Assembly (NCBI GenBank): GCA_029571985.1
Contig: JAKQVC010000249.1
Span: 1-43,288 of the forward strand
Reading direction: 5' to 3'
DNA from: Bacteroidota bacterium
GTDB lineage: Bacteria > Bacteroidota > Bacteroidia > Chitinophagales > BACL12
Length of the DNA stretch: 43,288 bases
Below the pieces are notes generated by a model. That model searched no databases. It had not been told where the DNA came from and worked only from the letters and a program-made list of their open reading frames with translations. Positions 17,925 to 26,174 of this stretch are shown one piece after another (within the stretch, counting starts at the first letter, position 1; each line of letters starts with the position of its first letter). The translations under genes and the position numbers were made by a program.

Positions 17925-19298
17925 TTATCTGGCATGCACAAGTCGTACCCATTGCATGCCCAATAAGGCCACTTTAGCTTTTAACAGGTGCATCCATTTA
18001 TGTGTTTTCGTGTAGGCTACGGCATGCACTACATAACGCACCGCATGCGGATAATACGTTTCCGGATAGGTGCGAGCAAATTGTATTTCACGGTCGCTGC
18101 CTGTTGCCCAATCAGGGGACTGCGTTATAGAGGGTTGAACTGTAGTGTATAATGCGGTTCCTTTAATGGGATAGGCAGTTGTAATGGTGAAATAATCTGG
18201 TTGTGCTGCAATCAGATGTTGTACGGTTGCATGAATATCTGATTCTGCTTCACCCGGATAGCCGAGCATGATAAATGTGCCGGCCTCAATTCCCTGTGCA
18301 CGAGTTAAGCGAATCATTTCCTGCACCTGTGTTACATCTACGCGGCGATCCATCGCATCAATAATGCGTTGTGATCCGCTTTCTGCACCTATCCAAACAC
18401 GGAAACATCCGGCTCGCTTTAACAAATGTATAACTTCCTCCGACATGCGATCGGCACGCGTGATGCATTCAAAGGGCATGTTGATGGATTGCTTTTCTAT
18501 TGCATCAGCAAAAGAGCTTAACCATTTATGACTAATTGTAAAAACATCATCAACAAACCAGATGGTATCCGGCGCATACGTGTTTTGAATATGCACTAAT
18601 TCTTCTACAACTTTTTCCGGTGATCGGCGACGATAGCTTTGTCCGTACACGGCCCGACTGCACCAGGTGCAGGTGTAAGGACATCCACGCATCGTGCTGA
18701 CGGATATCGCATTTTTACCGTGATGTTTTTTCCATACATCTAAATAGTGCTGTAAATCAACCGCCTCTCGATTGGGCATAGGCAAATCATCGAGGTTGCG
18801 CATTTTTTCCCGTTCTGCGGATATGCAAACCTTGCCGGATACATCTAATTGTGCAATGCCTTTAATTTGGTAGGTAGGCAGATTGTTTTGCAAACACTGA
18901 ATGAGCTCGAGAAAACTTTCTTCACCTTCACCTAATACCAAATAATCGGCGCCAAATTGTAAAAATTGTTCGGCATGATTGCGCACTTCAGGTCCACCGA
19001 GTATAATGCGTGTTTCTGATAAATTTGCATCGCTGCGAATGCGTTGCATAATGGAAACAATATGCTTGCGTGTCATCAGGTTGACATACAAGGCAATGAC
19101 ATCTGGTTTAATGGTGTTTATATAATCCCATTGTGCATCCGGTTGCATAAAGGTGGTGTCCAGTACATCATGTGCAACATCGTGTTTGTTTAACCATGCC
19201 GATATATACAAGAGACCTAAGGGTACGTAAGGGCGCATAATCTGCTGCTCGCGCTCGTCAAGTGCCAGAAAATATCCATGTGTTAAAAGTATGCGCAT
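17925..19298 (-). CDS. B12-binding-type radical SAM protein (first of cluster)
   Basis: A 457-residue protein: cobalamin-binding-like N-terminal domain (about 1-175; MRPYVPLGLLYISAWL, VLGEGEESFLEL), radical SAM domain with Cys206-x3-Cys210-x2-Cys213 (RGCPYTCTWC), then a C-terminal domain. Close relative of the protein at 13240-14682. I chose ATG 19298 (MRILLTHGYF) because a complete promoter, TTG-N20-TACCTTTG, lies just upstream and would be inside the gene if the alternative start at 19352 were used. The gene is followed by a 122-nt gap before the next radical SAM gene, the only sizeable gap in the cluster. Confidence 0.9.
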   Translation of the reverse strand: MRILLTHGYFLALDEREQQIMRPYVPLGLLYISAWLNKHDVAHDVLDTTFMQPDAQWDYINTIKPDVIALYVNLMTRKHIVSIMQRIRSDANLSETRIILGGPEVRNHAEQFLQFGADYLVLGEGEESFLELIQCLQNNLPTYQIKGIAQLDVSGKVCISAEREKMRNLDDLPMPNREAVDLQHYLDVWKKHHGKNAISVSTMRGCPYTCTWCSRAVYGQSYRRRSPEKVVEELVHIQNTYAPDTIWFVDDVFTISHKWLSSFADAIEKQSINMPFECITRADRMSEEVIHLLKRAGCFRVWIGAESGSQRIIDAMDRRVDVTQVQEMIRLTRAQGIEAGTFIMLGYPGEAESDIHATVQHLIAAQPDYFTITTAYPIKGTALYTTVQPSITQSPDWATGSDREIQFARTYPETYYPHAVRYVVHAVAYTKTHKWMHLLKAKVALLGMQWVRLVHAR

Positions 19299-19306
19299 GC
19301 CTGATT

Positions 19307-19337
19307 CAAAGGTATATCCAACAGCCGCAAAATACAA
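19307..19337 (-). promoter_or_regulatory. Promoter inside the radical SAM cluster
   Basis: On the minus strand, -33 TTG (19337-19335), a 20-nt spacer and a perfect -7 TACCTTTG (19314-19307) lie 8 nt before the ATG at 19298. The radical SAM genes can thus be expressed apart from the upstream methyltransferase, on a transcript with almost no leader. Confidence 0.75.
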
Positions 19338-19373
19338 CTGTATGTTCAGCAAGCCTGTTCAGCATTTCATGCA

Positions 19374-20156
19374 TTATGCCTGCTTTTGCATAATAAGCAC
19401 ATAATGATCTGATGCATGGGCACACCAACTCAAGTTTGAAAGCAGCTTATCCAATGCAACAAGACATCTGAAAATAAATGGATGTTTTACACAAAATGCA
19501 TTCAAATACGAAGGTGGAATACAAATACCAACCGGTTTTAATGCAATTTGTTGCCAATCTGGCGGACAAAGTGCCTTACATGAATTTGGTGCATAATAAT
19601 AGGTGTCAACTGTGTTGTGGTTGTCGAGTCTGATGTGTTGCATCGAATTTCTCCGGCGCATTGCACGCAGGTTTCCTTTTAACAGAAAATATAGCCGTTC
19701 CATCCAGCAAACGCGACCCATCAGCACCAACACCACCTTGCCACCGGGTACTAAACAGGTGTTCAACTGTGCGAGACTATTGCGCAATTGTTCCGGACTC
19801 AAACAATTCAAACCTCCGAAATTGCTCCAAATCAGGTCCATCTTTCCAATAGCTTCCGGAATTGGTTTTGTTACATCCCATATGCCTGTGCGAACATTTT
19901 CCTTACCGGCATTTCTGCGACGAGTTTGCTCCAGCATGCCGGTTGACATATCCGTCGCCAATACCTGATGGCCCTGATTTGCCAGCCATTCAGCATCAAT
20001 TCCTGTTCCGCAATTTATTTCTAATACGCGTCCGGACGGGGCTGGCAACAGCGGTTGTGCGCACGACCATACCATTTCGCGTTGCGCTTTTCCAACAAGC
20101 GTTTCGGCAAATGTGGCGTCGTACGCAGGTGCTGACAAATCGAACGCGGATGACAT
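19374..20156 (-). CDS. Class I SAM-dependent methyltransferase
   Basis: A 260-residue methyltransferase of the type 11/25 kind. Motif I is VLEINCGTGIDAEWLA (about 44-59), with the post-I acidic TDMSTGML, the beta4 region DLIWSNFGGLNCL and a lid-like segment near VPGGKVVLVLMGR. These enzymes methylate small molecules, quinones or lipids. The first ATG (20156, MSSAFDLSAPAYDATF) is preferred to a TTG at 20174 because family members begin with such a FD..A..YD pattern and a -7 box lies at 20183-20176. First gene of the minus-strand cluster; 75 nt separate it from the next gene start. Confidence 0.87.
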   Translation of the reverse strand: MSSAFDLSAPAYDATFAETLVGKAQREMVWSCAQPLLPAPSGRVLEINCGTGIDAEWLANQGHQVLATDMSTGMLEQTRRRNAGKENVRTGIWDVTKPIPEAIGKMDLIWSNFGGLNCLSPEQLRNSLAQLNTCLVPGGKVVLVLMGRVCWMERLYFLLKGNLRAMRRRNSMQHIRLDNHNTVDTYYYAPNSCKALCPPDWQQIALKPVGICIPPSYLNAFCVKHPFIFRCLVALDKLLSNLSWCAHASDHYVLIMQKQA

Positions 20157-20175
20157 ACAGGCTGTATTCTTCAAA

Positions 20176-20192
20176 CAAACCTACTACATTTG
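20176..20192. promoter_or_regulatory. Back-to-back divergent -7 elements
   Basis: CAAACCTA (minus-strand TAGGTTTG, 20183-20176) and TACATTTG (plus, 20185-20192) are both perfect TAnnTTTG matches, separated by one base. The minus box lies 19 nt from the methyltransferase ATG at 20156, the plus box 16 nt from the ATG at 20209. Two RNA polymerases could not bind at once. No -33 element with correct spacing was seen on either side. Confidence 0.6.
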
Positions 20193-20208
20193 TGTTAACC
20201 ATTACAGC

Positions 20209-22389
20209 ATGAAAACCTTATCGCTCCTCTCGATTCTGCTGTTAACTGCATGCGCATCTTTTGCTCAGATCATTTGCGATCCTGCAGGTAACGTGATGAT
20301 TTATTCGAATTATGAAGGAGGCACGCTGAATGTTGAGGTGGATGTTGATATACCCAATCTGAAAATTGGTATTTGTACTTACGAACCGGTAACCGTAAAT
20401 TTTACAGGAACGTATGTAGGTAATATAACGGAAGTGCTTTTTGCCGGATTTAATGAGCCCCTCGCCATCACAGGTGTGCCTGCAGGTATTGTAACAACTT
20501 ATGCCTGCGCCTCAGGCAATGTGGCTATCTCTCCTTATTTAAGTGAATATGAAATTTTAGGTGTGCCCATTGCTAATTGCATGGTGGGCGCAGAAGATTG
20601 CACAGATTATGCCTCCGGCGGTGGAAATTCATCACCACAAATTGTGCAATTCTTTTTAGCCGAGTTTGGACCCGGTAATATTTTTTATGCCCATTATACA
20701 GACTATGTTTTTTTCCCGCCCGGTGTGTTTCAAGTAAGTGATGGCGGTAATTGTTGTTTGGATACGCCATTAGGTGCTCCTAATCCGATTTACACAGGGG
20801 GTATTACCTATAATTTTTTACCGGATACTTTATTGTTGTGTGATGATGATATTACACTCGACATCTCTTTTTATGAAACTTTATGGGGCACTACAACCTG
20901 GAGCACCGGCGCTACCGGACCAACTATTACTGTAGATGCGCCCGGTGTATATAGTTTTACGATGTGGGATTATTGTCACTACGATCCGGATAATTTATTA
21001 ACGGATACTGTAGTGATTATTCCGTGCTATACTTTGATTGATACAACTATTTGCGCAGGCGAAACACTTACCTTACCTGACGGAACTGTTGTTGCAGATG
21101 CAGGTGAATATGTAGTTACGATTCCGGCTGTGGATGGTTCAGATAGTACTATTTCAGTTACCTTATCCCTGTGGCCAACTTATTTTACTACAGTTACGGG
21201 TGCCATTTGTGATGGTGAAGCGTATACATTACCTGATGGCACTTCTGTAACATTGCCCGGTATATATACCATTAATTTACCAACCGCTGCAGGTTGTGAT
21301 AGTACGATAGAGGTAACACTCAATGTATCTGCTTCATTTGCAACAACCGTGGATGCATCTATTTGCAGTGGTGATACTTATGCGTTGCCAGACGGAGGTG
21401 TGGCAACAGTTGCCGGTACTTATACCTCATTATTATTAACAGCCTCGGGATGTGATAGTATAATTACAACAAACCTGGCTGTGAATCCGGTGTATACATT
21501 TATTTTAGATACCACCATCTGTACAGGCGAAACAGTGACTTTACCCGATGGCACGATTGCATCAACTGCCGGCGTATATGAACTTGATTTTACCACAACC
21601 TTGGGTTGTGATAGTATTTTCTATTATTATGTCGATTTCTATCCTATCACAACAGTAACCACAACTATTCCGGATGTTTGGTGCATCGAAGATGGCGTTG
21701 TTTTACTGGAAGCTGACCCGGCGGGTGGACTCTTTAGCGGACCAGGTGTTTCCGGTAGTACGTTTGATCCGGTTGCAGCGGGTGTTGGTGATCATATTAT
21801 TACCTATACATTTGTAGATGCTTTTGGTTGTGCATCTGCGCAGTCGGAAACGATAACAGTTGATCAGAATTTTGCGGATGCCGGCCTGGATACAACTATT
21901 TTTGATTCAGGCGTCGCTGCATTATCTGGTGCTACGGGCGGCAATTACTTCTGGTCGCCACCTGATGGATTAACGTGTACTGATTGTGCAAATCCATTTA
22001 CAGGTGTTGATGCTACTACTACTTATTACCTCAGTTCAGTTTCCGCTAATGGATGTGTGGCGATAGATTCTGTTACCGTATTTGTTATTCCTTCTAATGA
22101 AGAAGTATTTATTCCAAATACCTTTACGCCTAATGGTGATGGCATAAATGATGTATTCGGTGTGTTGGCTCCCGGCGTTAGTCAATTATTATCTTTTACG
22201 GTATACGATCGCTGGGGTGAACGCATTTGGTATGCAACAGATACTGATCCGCAAAGCGCGGGGGCCATGTGGGACGGATATTTTAATGGCGAATCGGTTA
22301 ATCAAGGCGTGTATGCCTATGTTGTGCGTCTGCAATTTTATTCAGGCCGCGTTGAAACGTATAGTGGAAATATTACGCTGATACGATAG
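20209..22389 (+). CDS. T9SS type B (gliding motility C-terminal) surface protein
   Basis: A 726-residue secreted protein and a paralogue of the gene at 10368-13214. The signal peptide (about 1-20, LLLTACASFAQ) may be of normal or lipoprotein type (Cys in LTAC is followed by ASFAQ, so signal peptidase I cleavage after AQ is more likely). A Cys-rich N-terminal domain (about 21-265) is followed by four 51/52-residue repeats (about 272-478), an Ig-like part containing VWCIEDG and GGLFSGPGVSG, and the type B T9SS sorting signal beginning VFIPNTFTPNGDGINDVF and ending SGNITLIR. I chose ATG 20209 because its -7 promoter element (20185-20192) lies downstream of every earlier start. Divergent from the radical SAM cluster. 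Confidence 0.9.
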   Translation: MKTLSLLSILLLTACASFAQIICDPAGNVMIYSNYEGGTLNVEVDVDIPNLKIGICTYEPVTVNFTGTYVGNITEVLFAGFNEPLAITGVPAGIVTTYACASGNVAISPYLSEYEILGVPIANCMVGAEDCTDYASGGGNSSPQIVQFFLAEFGPGNIFYAHYTDYVFFPPGVFQVSDGGNCCLDTPLGAPNPIYTGGITYNFLPDTLLLCDDDITLDISFYETLWGTTTWSTGATGPTITVDAPGVYSFTMWDYCHYDPDNLLTDTVVIIPCYTLIDTTICAGETLTLPDGTVVADAGEYVVTIPAVDGSDSTISVTLSLWPTYFTTVTGAICDGEAYTLPDGTSVTLPGIYTINLPTAAGCDSTIEVTLNVSASFATTVDASICSGDTYALPDGGVATVAGTYTSLLLTASGCDSIITTNLAVNPVYTFILDTTICTGETVTLPDGTIASTAGVYELDFTTTLGCDSIFYYYVDFYPITTVTTTIPDVWCIEDGVVLLEADPAGGLFSGPGVSGSTFDPVAAGVGDHIITYTFVDAFGCASAQSETITVDQNFADAGLDTTIFDSGVAALSGATGGNYFWSPPDGLTCTDCANPFTGVDATTTYYLSSVSANGCVAIDSVTVFVIPSNEEVFIPNTFTPNGDGINDVFGVLAPGVSQLLSFTVYDRWGERIWYATDTDPQSAGAMWDGYFNGESVNQGVYAYVVRLQFYSGRVETYSGNITLIR
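21022..21642 (+). repeat. Four in-frame 51/52-codon tandem repeats
   Basis: Four consecutive units of 51, 52, 52 and 52 codons carry the same consensus as 11682-12461 (IC-x-GE-x3-LPDGT...GCDS). The first unit has GSDS instead of GCDS, so it cannot form the usual Cys pair. Confidence 0.88.
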
Positions 22390-22463
22390 TAGTTGGTATA
22401 TCGGCAAAAAAAATACCGGCCTGGAAATCTCTAATTCCCAAACCGGCATTCATTGCGTTTGCA

Positions 22464-23966
22464 TTAATTACTTTCCCAGCTCGTGCCTTCTTTACTATCT
22501 TTCAACTGTATACCTACAGCAGTTAAAGCATCTCGAATTTTATCGCTGGTGGCAAAATCCTTTTTTGAGCGCGCGTCTTTGCGTATGTCAATTACCAAGT
22601 CCATCACGCCGCTTAGTTTGCTATTATCTCCTTCAGTTTCCTGTCGCAATCCAAAAATATCAAACAGAAATGTAGCATACGTTTTCTTTAAGCGCTCTAA
22701 TGTAAAAGCAGAAATGGATGCAACTTTATTATGTTGGTCGTTCCAGGTATTAATCATGCTGGCTGCTTCGCTTAATTCAGCAATAGTTTGGGCGGCATTG
22801 AAATCATTATTCATGCCTGCATAAACACCTACCAGAATTTTATTTACGGCTGCTTCATCTGCTGCATTTGGTTGATCGGTGGCCTGCAAGTTTTCTAATA
22901 ATTGTTGCGCAGCCATTAAACGCTTATATCCTTTTTCAGCCGCTTTCAATGCGTCATTGCTGAAGTCCAGGGTGCTGCGGTAATGTGCTTGCAGCATACT
23001 GAATCGCACGGTCATTGGTGAGTATCCTTTATCCAAAAGTGGATGGGTGCCTTCGAATAATTCGGCCGGTAAAAAGGCATTGCCCAAACTTTTACTCATT
23101 TTTTGACCATTTACCGTCAGCATATTTGGGTGTAACCAATATTTCACGGGTTCGGTATGGTTGCAGGCAATGCTTTGTGCAATTTCGTTGGTATGATGTG
23201 TAGGAATTAAATCCATCCCACCGCAATGAATATCGAATGTTTTTCCCAGATACTTGGTGCTCATGGCTGAACATTCTATATGCCAGCCCGGATACACATC
23301 TCCCCATGGCGATGGCCAGCGCATGATATGTTCAGGTTTTGCTTTAATCATAAGTGCAAAATCCAATCGGCCTCGTTTGGAAGATTGTCCGTCGAGCTCA
23401 CGAGTATTATTCAGCAATTCATCGAGATTCCGGCCACTGAGTTTTGTGTACGGATAAGTCGCATTGAATTTCTCTACATCAAAATAAATAGCCTCCGGTG
23501 TTTCATAAGCAAACCCATTTTCCATTATGGTTTTTGTCATCTCAATTTGCTCAACAATATGTCCGGTTGCTGTTGGTTCTATACTGGGAGGTAAACAGTT
23601 GAGCATATCCATAATCCAATGAAATTTAACCGTGTATTTCTGCACGATTTCCATTGGTTCTACTTGTTCAAGCTTAGCCTGTTTACTAATGCGGTCGCCT
23701 GCTTCGCCGCTCGTGCTTTCTACGTGTCCGGCATCGGTAATATTGCGGAGATAGCGCACTTTATAACCCAAATGTGTCAGGTAGCGGAACATCAGGTCGT
23801 ACATGGTGAAGCTGCGACAATTACCGAGATGTGGTTCGCTGTAAACAGTCGGGCCGCATGCATACATCCCTACGAAGGGAGCATGCAGGGGCTCAAAAAC
23901 TTCTTTCTGACGGCTCAGTGTATTGTAAACTACAACCTGGTTTTGGTGATATAACGCCTTCTCCAT
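22464..23966 (-). CDS. cysS: Cysteinyl-tRNA synthetase
   Basis: A 500-residue class I aminoacyl-tRNA synthetase that charges tRNA-Cys. Signature motifs are the N-terminal zinc ligand CGPTVY, HLGN (the HIGH motif), the WHIECSAMS zinc region, the CGGMDLIPTHHTNEIAQS metal and Cys-binding region, and KMSKSLGN. The DALR-type helical domain fills the C-terminal ~110 residues. I chose ATG 23966 (MEKALYHQNQ) over the upstream ATG at 24056 because cysteinyl synthetases begin just before YNTLSRQKEVF and a perfect -7 box (23979-23972) lies between the two. Confidence 0.97.
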   Translation of the reverse strand: MEKALYHQNQVVVYNTLSRQKEVFEPLHAPFVGMYACGPTVYSEPHLGNCRSFTMYDLMFRYLTHLGYKVRYLRNITDAGHVESTSGEAGDRISKQAKLEQVEPMEIVQKYTVKFHWIMDMLNCLPPSIEPTATGHIVEQIEMTKTIMENGFAYETPEAIYFDVEKFNATYPYTKLSGRNLDELLNNTRELDGQSSKRGRLDFALMIKAKPEHIMRWPSPWGDVYPGWHIECSAMSTKYLGKTFDIHCGGMDLIPTHHTNEIAQSIACNHTEPVKYWLHPNMLTVNGQKMSKSLGNAFLPAELFEGTHPLLDKGYSPMTVRFSMLQAHYRSTLDFSNDALKAAEKGYKRLMAAQQLLENLQATDQPNAADEAAVNKILVGVYAGMNNDFNAAQTIAELSEAASMINTWNDQHNKVASISAFTLERLKKTYATFLFDIFGLRQETEGDNSKLSGVMDLVIDIRKDARSKKDFATSDKIRDALTAVGIQLKDSKEGTSWESN

Positions 23967-23971
23967 GCATG

Positions 23972-23979
23972 CAAAGGTA
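23972..23979 (-). promoter_or_regulatory. -7 promoter element of cysS
   Basis: TACCTTTG on the minus strand is a perfect TAnnTTTG and ends 5 nt before the ATG at 23966, so the transcript should be leaderless or nearly so. No -33 TTG at the right spacing was seen. Confidence 0.6.
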
Positions 23980-24165
23980 GCAGAATGCCAGGTTTCTTTG
24001 TCGTATTGGCTGGAAGAAATGGTATATTTTTTGCTGTGATAATATATCGGCTGCAAAATACCGCTTCAACACAGGCGTGTAAGTTTCCTATTTCCTGACG
24101 GGTAAGCAGATTCATGCGTTGTTCAGTGTACGCATGGCGTCAATCAGCATACATTTCAAAAAAGG

Positions 24166-25266
24166 CTAGTCATCACCTATGGTAAAGCGTGTGATGCAGG
24201 GATAATGATCGCTGTAATCTTCTTTAATGCGCATATAATCAATGAGTTCAAATTGATCATCTTCAAACAACATATAATCAATGCGAATAAGCGGCAATTG
24301 TGAGTATGTAGCGCCAATTCCTATGCCACGGGCCAGAAAGGCGTCTTGCATATTGCGTGACATTTTCTGGTAAGTATAGGAAACCGGTGTGTCATTAAAG
24401 TCGCCGCAGGAAATAATCGGATGTGGAGATAATGCCATATGTGCATGCACGGAATCGGCTTCCTGTGCCCGCAATGCAAAACTCATTTTAAGTTTGTTGG
24501 TGATGCGTTCTGCATCAAAATCTGTATTTCCTTCATTACTGGCTTCAATAAATTCAAGGTCGCGGTGGTTGATTTGTGTACTTTGCAGATGGCTGCAAAA
24601 CACGCGTATCGTATCTTCCGGGAAGGCAATATCGGCGTAAATGGTTGAGTTTAATTTGCTCAGGGATAGAAATTCAAGACGACCGCTGTTTACAATCGGG
24701 TATTTCGATAAAATGATGAGTCCGAAGCTGCGGGTAGTTTTTTCGTTTTCGTAGGCTTTGTAATAATAGTAATGTGTTAATCCGGTTGCCTCCAGTACCA
24801 TTTTGAGATTGCTTTTCTCTTTAGGATGGTTGGTGTAGGTGTTAAATTCTTCGAGACACACCACATCCGGTTTTTCCTGTCCGATATTGGAAACGATTTC
24901 ATCGCGGTATTTATACTTACCGTCTTTATTGTAGGCATCAAAGCCTTGTACATTATATTGTAAAATAGTATGTACTTGTTTTGCTTCGGGGTCAGCCTTT
25001 TTCAATCCGCCGAAACCAAAATGCCTGAAATGTGCGGTTGATCCAAGCACAAAAAAAAGAAACATCCACCAAAAAATCCGACGTCGCATAAATAGCCAGA
25101 TAATCATGCAGATGGTATAGAGCAGAATAACCGGTAAATACCCTAACCCTAAAAAAGCAAGCGGCCAGAAAAATTCAGGGCTGATGAACATGGCCAGCCA
25201 GGCGCCGAGATATAAAATGCTCACCAGTATGGTAAATCCAAAAATAATCTTTTGCCACCACTTCAT
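24166..25266 (-). CDS. Endonuclease/exonuclease/phosphatase family membrane protein
   Basis: A 366-residue protein. Three hydrophobic segments (about 8-30, 38-58, 66-80) place the N-terminus in the membrane; the EEP domain follows. Its metal-dependent phosphodiesterase/phosphatase motifs are visible: LQYNVQGFDAY (Asn), VVCLEEF (Glu), SHLQS (His), CGDFND (Asp and Asn) and the terminal SDHYP (Asp-His pair). All catalytic residues are present. Substrate is unknown; it may cleave DNA, inositol phosphates or lipids. It is the last gene of mutL-rhomboid-rhomboid-EEP, a group packed with 3-14 nt gaps. Confidence 0.9.
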   Translation of the reverse strand: MKWWQKIIFGFTILVSILYLGAWLAMFISPEFFWPLAFLGLGYLPVILLYTICMIIWLFMRRRIFWWMFLFFVLGSTAHFRHFGFGGLKKADPEAKQVHTILQYNVQGFDAYNKDGKYKYRDEIVSNIGQEKPDVVCLEEFNTYTNHPKEKSNLKMVLEATGLTHYYYYKAYENEKTTRSFGLIILSKYPIVNSGRLEFLSLSKLNSTIYADIAFPEDTIRVFCSHLQSTQINHRDLEFIEASNEGNTDFDAERITNKLKMSFALRAQEADSVHAHMALSPHPIISCGDFNDTPVSYTYQKMSRNMQDAFLARGIGIGATYSQLPLIRIDYMLFEDDQFELIDYMRIKEDYSDHYPCITRFTIGDD

Positions 25267-25269
25267 ATC

Positions 25270-26160
25270 TTACTTCTTGTTGCTGATCTTAAACAGAAAT
25301 TCTTTTTCAGATTTACTTAAGCTATCGTATCCGCTTTCTCGTATTTTGTCAAGGATGGCATCTACCTTATCTTGTTCATCAAGTGCGTGTTGACGTGCCG
25401 TTGGTCGTTGGTTTGGATTAACATACGCAACGCGGGTTTTTACAGGATGAAATAGCCCATATACGCGACGTTCAAATTTTCCCCACCAGCCAAACCAGTT
25501 ACCGGAACGTTTGTAGCTGCGAATATATAAAAACCCGGTGAGTGCTCCGCCCAGATGTGTGATGTGTCCACCGAGGTTATCATTATTAGAAATACTCAAT
25601 AAATCAATTATGAGCACAAATGCCGCAATATATTTGAGTTGAACCGGGCCAATAAACATTAGGTGCACAGTATAAGTAGGCTGCAATGTGGCAGTGGCCA
25701 ATACAATTGCCATTATCGCTGCCGACGCGCCAACGGTAGCCGTGCCAATATAGGCATGGTAATCGGGTATTAAATTGTATGTGGCAATAGAAAAAATCAG
25801 ACCAACTAATCCACCGGCCAGATATAAGGGATAAATCATTTTCGGCTGCATAATATCAGAAAAAATGCGCCCGAAAAAGAACAAATACATCATGTTAAAT
25901 AATACATGAAATACACTTTGTAAATCATGCATAAACATATACGTAAACAATGTCCATGGTTTGGTGAGCAGCTCAAGTATATCGGAGCTTGCATAGAACC
26001 ATTCGCTGATAAACTGCAAATAACTTTCGCGCATCCCAAAAATGCCGCCAATAATTGATCCGGCAGCTTGTATCAGGAAAATTCCAATATTTACCAGCAC
26101 CAACTTAATCGTAGGTCCGCCATGTTGCCATTGATATTTAATATCAGATGAAAAGCTCAT
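25270..26160 (-). CDS. Rhomboid family intramembrane serine protease with DUF6576-like tail
   Basis: A 296-residue six-helix membrane protein. The nucleophile serine is Ser146 in VGASAAIMA (the usual GxSG reads G-A-S-A, last Gly replaced by Ala), and the catalytic-dyad His is in THLGGALTGF. HDLQSVFHVLFNMMYLFFFG is the typical N-terminal HxxxHxxxN helix region. A soluble C-terminal tail ends in a helical segment (VDAILDKIRESGYDSLSKSE) found in Bacteroidota rhomboids (DUF6576). It cleaves transmembrane proteins of unknown identity. The change at the GxSG Gly may weaken activity. It follows its paralogue by 14 nt. Confidence 0.9.
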   Translation of the reverse strand: MSFSSDIKYQWQHGGPTIKLVLVNIGIFLIQAAGSIIGGIFGMRESYLQFISEWFYASSDILELLTKPWTLFTYMFMHDLQSVFHVLFNMMYLFFFGRIFSDIMQPKMIYPLYLAGGLVGLIFSIATYNLIPDYHAYIGTATVGASAAIMAIVLATATLQPTYTVHLMFIGPVQLKYIAAFVLIIDLLSISNNDNLGGHITHLGGALTGFLYIRSYKRSGNWFGWWGKFERRVYGLFHPVKTRVAYVNPNQRPTARQHALDEQDKVDAILDKIRESGYDSLSKSEKEFLFKISNKK

Positions 26161-26174
26161 GCCTGATTAGCCGA

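Noticed and set aside
20113-20208. Upstream start for the second T9SS type B gene
   Set aside because: The first 32 codons have no signal peptide character and lie upstream of the -7 box; the true signal peptide begins at 20209.
20157-20208. Cobalamin riboswitch before the radical SAM cluster
   Set aside because: The 52-nt gap is too short for a B12 riboswitch and has no B12-box; the 122-nt gap at 17803-17924 also shows none.
22390-22463. Strong terminator between the second T9SS gene and cysS
   Set aside because: CCGGC and GCCGG-type words recur, but no clean stem followed by a T tract was found.
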